The position numbers and the translations under genes were made by a program. Under the pieces are notes generated by a model. That model ran no database searches. It had not been told where the DNA came from and saw nothing but the letters and a program-made list of their open reading frames with translations. Of a stretch of 35,945 bases of DNA, positions 32,210 to 35,945 are shown one piece after another. Source of the DNA: UBA6080 sp964607515 (GTDB lineage Bacteria > Fermentibacterota > Fermentibacteria > Fermentibacterales > JCC-6); contig CAZSKU010000024.1 in assembly GCA_964607515.1 (NCBI GenBank), forward strand, positions 1 to 35,945. The letters run 5' to 3'. How positions within the stretch are numbered: the stretch's first letter is position 1; every line of letters begins with the position of its first letter.

Positions 32210-32919
32210 TGAAGTACTTCGCGGTTTCCCTGGCGGCCTTTCTTCCGGGACTGGCATGGCTCGTCTACTTCTACAAGTGCGACCGTTACGATCCCGAACC
32301 GGTGAAACTGGTGGCCAGGACCTTCCTGGTGGGCATGCTGGTGGCAATGGCCCTGGGCACGGTCTACTCCGGGCTGGACTATCCGTGGGGGCCGTACATG
32401 TGGGCGGCCGTGATCTTCGCCCCCCTGGTGGAGGAACCGGCCAAGTTCCTGGCGGTCAGATGGACGGTCTACGGCAACAGGAATTTCAACGAGCCCCTGG
32501 ACGGAATCGTCTACGGGGTGTCCGCAGCCCTGGGCTTTGCCGCGGTGGAGAACGTGGGGTACGTGGCGGGAGGCTGGTTCGGGGCCAGCCCGGTGTCCGG
32601 GCTTTTCACCCTGATCTCCCGGACGGTCATGAGCGTTCCGGGCCATGCTCTTTTCAGCTCTTGGTGGGGGGCGGCCCTGGGCTATTCCAAGGGAAGGAAG
32701 CCCGGCTCCCAGATACTCATGGTATCCCTGGGGCTTCTGGCTGCCATGGTGTTCCACGGGGCCTTCAACTGGCTGGCGGGCAGCGAGGCCCTGGGAGGGC
32801 TGGCTTTCCTGGTTTTTCTGGCGGTCCTCTGGCGGATAACCTGGGTGAGGCTTGTGAAACCGGCCCTGAAGTCGTCTCCCTTCAGACCCGCGATGTCGAC
32901 GGATGAATCTTCCGTCTGA
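32209..32919 (+). CDS. PrsW-family intramembrane metalloprotease
   Basis: The 236-residue protein has about seven helices. FAPLVEEPAKFLAV carries the paired Glu of motif 1, DGIVYGVSAALGFAAVENVGYV has motif 2, and PGHALFSSWWGAALGYSKG and MVFHGAFNWLA give the His residues of the PrsW/CPBP-like active site. PrsW in Bacillus subtilis cleaves the anti-sigma factor RsiW; here the target is unknown and no anti-sigma gene is in the window. Translation is coupled to htpG (TGATG), and the end overlaps the glycosylase gene by 17 bases. Confidence 0.82.
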   Translation: MKYFAVSLAAFLPGLAWLVYFYKCDRYDPEPVKLVARTFLVGMLVAMALGTVYSGLDYPWGPYMWAAVIFAPLVEEPAKFLAVRWTVYGNRNFNEPLDGIVYGVSAALGFAAVENVGYVAGGWFGASPVSGLFTLISRTVMSVPGHALFSSWWGAALGYSKGRKPGSQILMVSLGLLAAMVFHGAFNWLAGSEALGGLAFLVFLAVLWRITWVRLVKPALKSSPFRPAMSTDESSV

Positions 32920-33502
32920 CACCATGGCCCTGGCTCCGGCTCTCCTGGGCTGCATCCTGAGAATGGAGACTCCGGAGGGGGCCATGGAGGGAATCATCAC
33001 CGAGACTGAGGCCTACACCCGGGACGATCCCGCCAGCCACTCGTTCCGGGGGCCCACCCGGAGAAACGCGTCCATGTTCCTGCCCCCGTTCTTCGCCTAC
33101 GTCTACAGGTCCTACGGCATTCACCATTGCCTGAACGTCAGTTCCGGTCCCGAGGGGACCGGGGAGGCGGTTCTCATAAGGTCTCTTTCGCCCATGTCCG
33201 GCATCGCCCTGATGAGCCGGAACCGGCCCGGAGCCCCTGAGCCCAGGCTCACCGCCGGCCCGGGCAATCTCTGCGCGGCGCTGGGCATTGACCGGAGACT
33301 GGACGGCCACGACCTCTCCATACCTCCCCTGCGGCTGGTTGTTCCCCGGAACCACAGGCCGCCGGAAGCGGTGAGGACCCCAAGGGTGGGAATCAGCAGG
33401 GGATCCGAGCTGCCATGGAGGTTCGTCATCGCTTCCACCATTCCAAAAATCGCCCGCAAGGGCTCAATCCGCGGAGGAACTACTCATGGGCAGAACCGCT
33501 GA
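32903..33502 (+). CDS. 3-methyladenine DNA glycosylase (AAG/MPG type)
   Basis: The 199-residue product has LLGCIL, the catalytic ITETEAYTRDDPASHSFRGPTRRNASMF with Glu in ETEAY, AYVYRSYGIHHCLNVSS and LTAGPGNLCAALGID, all hallmarks of the AAG fold that excises alkylated and deaminated purines. The C-terminus is slightly unusual: after PWRF the family usually has a G-x-P-x-V-S-R ending, replaced here by VIASTIPKIARKG and a short tail. It overlaps the PrsW-like gene by 17 bases and the next gene by 17 bases. No clear ribosome site precedes the ATG, so coupling is likely. Confidence 0.88.
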   Translation: MNLPSDTMALAPALLGCILRMETPEGAMEGIITETEAYTRDDPASHSFRGPTRRNASMFLPPFFAYVYRSYGIHHCLNVSSGPEGTGEAVLIRSLSPMSGIALMSRNRPGAPEPRLTAGPGNLCAALGIDRRLDGHDLSIPPLRLVVPRNHRPPEAVRTPRVGISRGSELPWRFVIASTIPKIARKGSIRGGTTHGQNR

Positions 33503-33854
33503 AGGGTTCGTTTTCTGGGTTCCCAGGATTCTCTGCATTCTGTACGGGGTTTTTCTGAGTCTCTTCTCCCTGGACGTGTTCTCGGTAAGCGCCGGTTTCC
33601 CGGAGCAGATGCTGGGTCTGCTGATCCACCTGATCCCCGTTTTCCTGGTGGCCGGAGTGCTGGCCCTGGCATGGCGCCGGGAATGGATCGGCACGGTGCT
33701 GTTCACCGCCATGGCGGTGTTCTATCCGGTCGCCGCCTGGGGCGATGTCTATTGGACCGCTTTCCTGGCCATCTCCGGGCCGCTGCTGGCGATAGCGGTC
33801 TTTTTCATGGCGGGGTGGCTCCGCAGAAGGCGGTTTTCTCCGAGCCCGGTCTGA
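33486..33854 (+). CDS. Small polytopic membrane protein of unknown function
   Basis: The 122-residue protein has four hydrophobic segments (~10-30, 44-64, 68-85, 91-110) and a basic end (WLRRRR). Its layout resembles uncharacterised DUF-type four-helix proteins. ATG with GGAGG nine bases upstream. It overlaps the glycosylase gene and is the last intact gene of this run. Confidence 0.75.
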   Translation: MGRTAEGFVFWVPRILCILYGVFLSLFSLDVFSVSAGFPEQMLGLLIHLIPVFLVAGVLALAWRREWIGTVLFTAMAVFYPVAAWGDVYWTAFLAISGPLLAIAVFFMAGWLRRRRFSPSPV

Positions 33855-33897
33855 CCCGCCCCGGGATGGCCCGGGACGACCGGTCAGGGCTTCTGTC

Positions 33898-34134
33898 CTG
33901 GAGGAAACCGCAAAGCTGTACTTCCGGTTCACCGTGGAGACGGGGCACGAATACACCGTTTCGGTGGAGAGCGACCGGCTCGACCCGGTGAATACCGTCT
34001 ACCTGCCGGACGGCGGCATCCTGTACGACGACGACGGCGGCGACGGAACCGACTCGCTGCTGTCCATCAACCCCGGTCCGGGTCAGAACTGCTCCTGTTT
34101 TCTGACGATGGAGAAGTGCAGCACCGGGAGCTGA
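33898..34134 (+). pseudogene. Remnant of a PPC-domain (pre-peptidase C-terminal) protein
   Basis: The frame reads LEETAKLYFRFTVETGHEY, then a strand, LDPVNTVYLPDG, DDDGGDGTDSLLSI and a stop. This follows the PPC beta-sandwich pattern (F-x-F, G-x-x-Y, D-P-x-L, D-G-x-L, D-D-G-x-G-x-D-S). There is no ATG upstream in frame; only a GTG inside the domain or a CTG at 33898 is available, and the usual final strands are absent. A neighbouring frame after ~34080 reads GSELLLFSDDGEVQHRELIFTVTLS, which could be the lost end, suggesting a frameshift. Expression as a 66-residue peptide is possible but unlikely. Confidence 0.4.
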
Positions 34135-34181
34135 TTTTTACGGTCACCCTGTCAAGAAACCGAGCATTTCCCGGGATGACT

Positions 34182-34207
34182 GCGGCGGGGGCCCGGATCC
34201 CCGCCGC
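34182..34207 (+). terminator. GC-rich hairpin after the PPC remnant
   Basis: GCGGCGGGG (34182-34190) pairs perfectly with CCCCGCCGC (34199-34207), 8-base loop, followed by TTCCATTCCC. The short T content makes it a weak intrinsic terminator. It lies between two transcription units, which supports termination here. The rest of 34135-34271 shows no gene. Confidence 0.45.
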
Positions 34208-34271
34208 TTCCATTCCCGCCGGGTGCGAATGCTCCCGGCATGCCTTCTTCCTTCCCTGCCGATATGAACGG

Positions 34272-34300
34272 TTGTCATGATGGGACGATTCTTCTATTAT
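34272..34300 (+). promoter_or_regulatory. Near-consensus sigma-70 promoter
   Basis: TTGTCA (34272-34277) and TATTAT (34295-34300) are separated by exactly 17 bp, each matching consensus at five of six positions. A start near 34307 would give a ~55-base leader to the gene at 34363. Confidence 0.6.
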
Positions 34301-34362
34301 CAAGGATATGATTCCAGATAACGGTATAAGAGGTCCTGCGCGGCCGGGAAAGAGAGGCGATC

Positions 34363-35436
34363 ATGTGGGGGAGCCCCGAATGGCCGGAAGATGTTCCCGA
34401 GGATTTCCGCTGGAAGGCCATGGAGAATCTGGAGAAGCAGAAGATCAGGGATATCAGAACCGCCCGGTCGTACCACGACGGGCTGGGCCGCCTGAGGGCT
34501 CTTCACGCCGAAGGCCTTCAGAGGATTCTGGGCTCCGGCAATCTGAAAATTTTCGAGAGGTTCCGCAGGACGGGGCTCAGGAAGCTCAGGGAACGCCTTC
34601 AGAAGGGTATCGCCGACGATCAGGCGGCCAGGGAGTTCGAGGAACAGAGAGCCCGGCTGGTCAGGGAATCCCGGGACTTCCTGGCCGCCCGGGGTGCGGA
34701 TTTTCCCGGGCTGGAGGCTCTGAGGGAGTCCCTGGCCGCCAGAGCCGAAGCCCTGTTCCACAGAACAGTGGGCTGCGGATTCACCGGAACCGCCGCTCCC
34801 CGGCGGGACGGGCGGGTCTTTCTTCCTCCGTTTTCCCTTGAGTCCCTGGAATACGACCACTACGAGTCCGATGGGACCGTGCCCGCCCCGGTCCTGGACA
34901 CACCCTTCAGGGGAGGCACCGGAGAGACGGGATCCATGACCGTGGTCTCCGCCTTCGGTGCAGGCGGCTGGGGGCTGGTGAGCGCCACCTGCCGCACCGG
35001 CTTTCTGCTGGTCTTCAGGGCTCCGAGGCCCGGGCGGCCGGTGCTGAGCATGGAGCTGGAGGCCGCGGGAGTGAGGTGCGGCGGGACCTTCCGGGAGGAA
35101 GCCGGAGGCGCCGGAGCCTCGACGCTGCAGCTGGGCCGGCTGTACGGCCAGGTGTACGCAGGCGCCGGGGAAGCGATCAGAACGTACTGCCCGCACCACC
35201 TCATCAGCAGCTGCAACTCCGGCGGAGACCGGGACTGGAGGTTCCGAGCCCTCTCTCCTGGATCCGTTCTGAAGGCATGCTTCATGCTGGCCACCCCGGT
35301 TCCGGAAGGTTCATGGGCGGTCATTACCGCCGGGGTGGAGACCCATAACGGCTTCGTATCCGACGGGTGCGGTGTCGAGTGCACCCTGGAGGCCCGATTC
35401 TCCGCGAAGCGCATGGGAGTGACGGTCGTGGACTGA
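34363..35436 (+). CDS. Hypothetical protein: helical N-terminus, beta-rich C-terminus
   Basis: The 357-residue product is not recognised. Residues ~10-130 are highly charged and helical (many Arg/Glu/Leu: FRRTGLRKLRERLQKG, FEEQRARLVRESRDFL), suggesting coiled coil. Residues ~150-357 are beta-prone with Gly and aromatic residues (VSAFGAGGWGLVSATCRTGFLLVF, LSMELEAAGVRC, LGRLYGQVYAGAG, GSWAVITAGVETHNGFVS), compatible with a beta-sandwich. No signal peptide or transmembrane helix. The ATG start has GAGAGG upstream and a strong promoter ahead of it; an upstream frame from 34308 is a shadow. It stands alone, with 92 bp before the next gene. Confidence 0.7.
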   Translation: MWGSPEWPEDVPEDFRWKAMENLEKQKIRDIRTARSYHDGLGRLRALHAEGLQRILGSGNLKIFERFRRTGLRKLRERLQKGIADDQAAREFEEQRARLVRESRDFLAARGADFPGLEALRESLAARAEALFHRTVGCGFTGTAAPRRDGRVFLPPFSLESLEYDHYESDGTVPAPVLDTPFRGGTGETGSMTVVSAFGAGGWGLVSATCRTGFLLVFRAPRPGRPVLSMELEAAGVRCGGTFREEAGGAGASTLQLGRLYGQVYAGAGEAIRTYCPHHLISSCNSGGDRDWRFRALSPGSVLKACFMLATPVPEGSWAVITAGVETHNGFVSDGCGVECTLEARFSAKRMGVTVVD

Positions 35437-35529
35437 GGCGGGTGGATTCCAGGGCGGCCCCGTCGCGGTTATGTTATCAGTGAACACGCTTCAGACCGGT
35501 AATCTTGAAGCCCGGAAGAGGAGCTGAGC

Positions 35530-35850
35530 ATGGGTTTGGGAACACTGATTCTGGCCGACCTTGCGGTATCGGTCTTCCTGGCTGTCGTTATCTGCGGCAC
35601 GGCCGTTTCCGTGAAACCCCGATTTCTCGAGCGACTTGCCTTCATGGTCCGCCGCCCCGGAGAGAAGCTTGAGTTGCGGGTCACCAAGGCGTCGTACCAC
35701 AGACCTGGCGAGAGGGGGCTGGTGGCCACCTGTTCGGGCCCCCCGGGGAACAGGATCGTCACCGGAAGGCTTTTTCTGTCGTCAGTGCTGGTGACGGCCG
35801 CGGTGCTCTTCGTTCTGGGATTGATTCCGGCCTTTCTCCTCCGGGCGTGA
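35530..35850 (+). CDS. Small two-helix membrane protein of unknown function
   Basis: The 106-residue protein has a hydrophobic helix at ~5-27, a basic soluble middle (KPRFLERLAFMVRRPGEKLELRVTKAS) and a second helix at ~80-103. ATG with GAGGAGCTGAGC upstream. Nothing in the sequence shows its function. A TATGTTAT stretch at ~35469 may be part of its own promoter. Confidence 0.65.
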   Translation: MGLGTLILADLAVSVFLAVVICGTAVSVKPRFLERLAFMVRRPGEKLELRVTKASYHRPGERGLVATCSGPPGNRIVTGRLFLSSVLVTAAVLFVLGLIPAFLLRA

Positions 35851-35898
35851 ACCTGGCAACACCGTCGTGAGCGCAGGGAAAGGTTTGCGCTATCACTC

Positions 35899-35926
35899 TT
35901 GACGATCTATCTTTTAACACTATTTT
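35899..35926 (+). promoter_or_regulatory. Sigma-70-type promoter pointing out of the window
   Basis: TTGACG (35899-35904) and TATTTT (35921-35926) are separated by 16 bp in an AT-rich stretch that contrasts with the surrounding GC-rich DNA. It probably serves a gene beginning past the end of the window. Confidence 0.5.
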
Positions 35927-35945
35927 GTGTTCCATGGAACCACCG

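Noticed and set aside
1..35945. CRISPR array, tRNA, rRNA, prophage or complete insertion sequence
   Set aside because: No spaced repeat array, cloverleaf with CCA-type end, rRNA segment, integrase or transposase was seen on either strand by reading; almost all sequence is occupied by recognised genes.

Overview
The window looks like chromosomal DNA from a Gram-negative bacterium of high GC content and very high coding density. Evidence for an outer membrane is direct: a POTRA-less Omp85 barrel, a phosphate-porin-like barrel ending in Phe, a Wza-like exporter and an MlaEFD lipid transport system. Two large beta-propeller proteins end in a FlgD-like Ig/sorting-type C-terminal domain. This is a style common in the FCB superphylum and related candidate phyla such as Fermentibacterota; the phylum is inference. 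Start codons are often TTG or GTG, and neighbouring genes very often overlap by 1-17 bases (ATGA, TTGA, GTGA junctions).

Layout. (1) 14-154: a small AT-richer palindromic element (MITE-like, 30-bp inverted ends) whose right end supplies the last codons and stop of the neighbouring sppA. (2) 136-3526, minus strand: an Omp85-type barrel and an SppA protease carrying an extra N-terminal beta-rich, barrel-like region. (3) 3587-22969, plus strand: sixteen tightly packed genes with no gap above 13 bp. They are a polyprenyl-phosphate hexose synthase-like GT2, propeller A, a FemAB-like transferase, a GT-C-like membrane protein, a GT4, a Wzx flippase, a GT2, MurB, an Rmd-like reductase, propeller B, RmlB, UDP-xylose synthase, Wza, Wzz, and an OmpR/PhoB-type regulator with a PhoR-type kinase. 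This is a surface glycan assembly and export locus with its own two-component system and two secreted propeller proteins. (4) 22965-24120: a Pho-box-like repeat array followed by an OprO/P-like porin. (5) 24256-25874: an SsuC/SsuB-type ABC importer pair without a binding protein. (6) 25871-26008, minus strand: a 45-residue membrane peptide gene with a near-consensus promoter and a strong Shine-Dalgarno, divergent from (7). (7) 26107-33854: mlaE (with STAS domain), mlaF, mlaD, an auxiliary lipoprotein, an alkaline-phosphatase-superfamily protein, htpG, a PrsW-like protease, a 3-methyladenine glycosylase and a small membrane protein. (8) 33855-34362: a decayed PPC-domain remnant, a hairpin and a good sigma-70 promoter. 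(9) 34363-35850: a two-part hypothetical protein and a two-helix membrane protein, then a promoter pointing out of the window.

Working model: the locus builds a nucleotide-sugar-derived (deoxyhexose/xylose-type) glycan on a lipid carrier, flips it with Wzx and exports it through Wzz/Wza. The TCS is probably co-transcribed, so its activity would be tied to envelope state or phosphate. Several partner genes (rmlACD, ugd, gmd, an initiating phosphoglycosyltransferase, a recognisable Wzy, a binding protein for the ABC importer) are not in the window and must lie elsewhere if the pathways are complete. No tRNA, rRNA, CRISPR array, prophage or complete insertion sequence was recognised.
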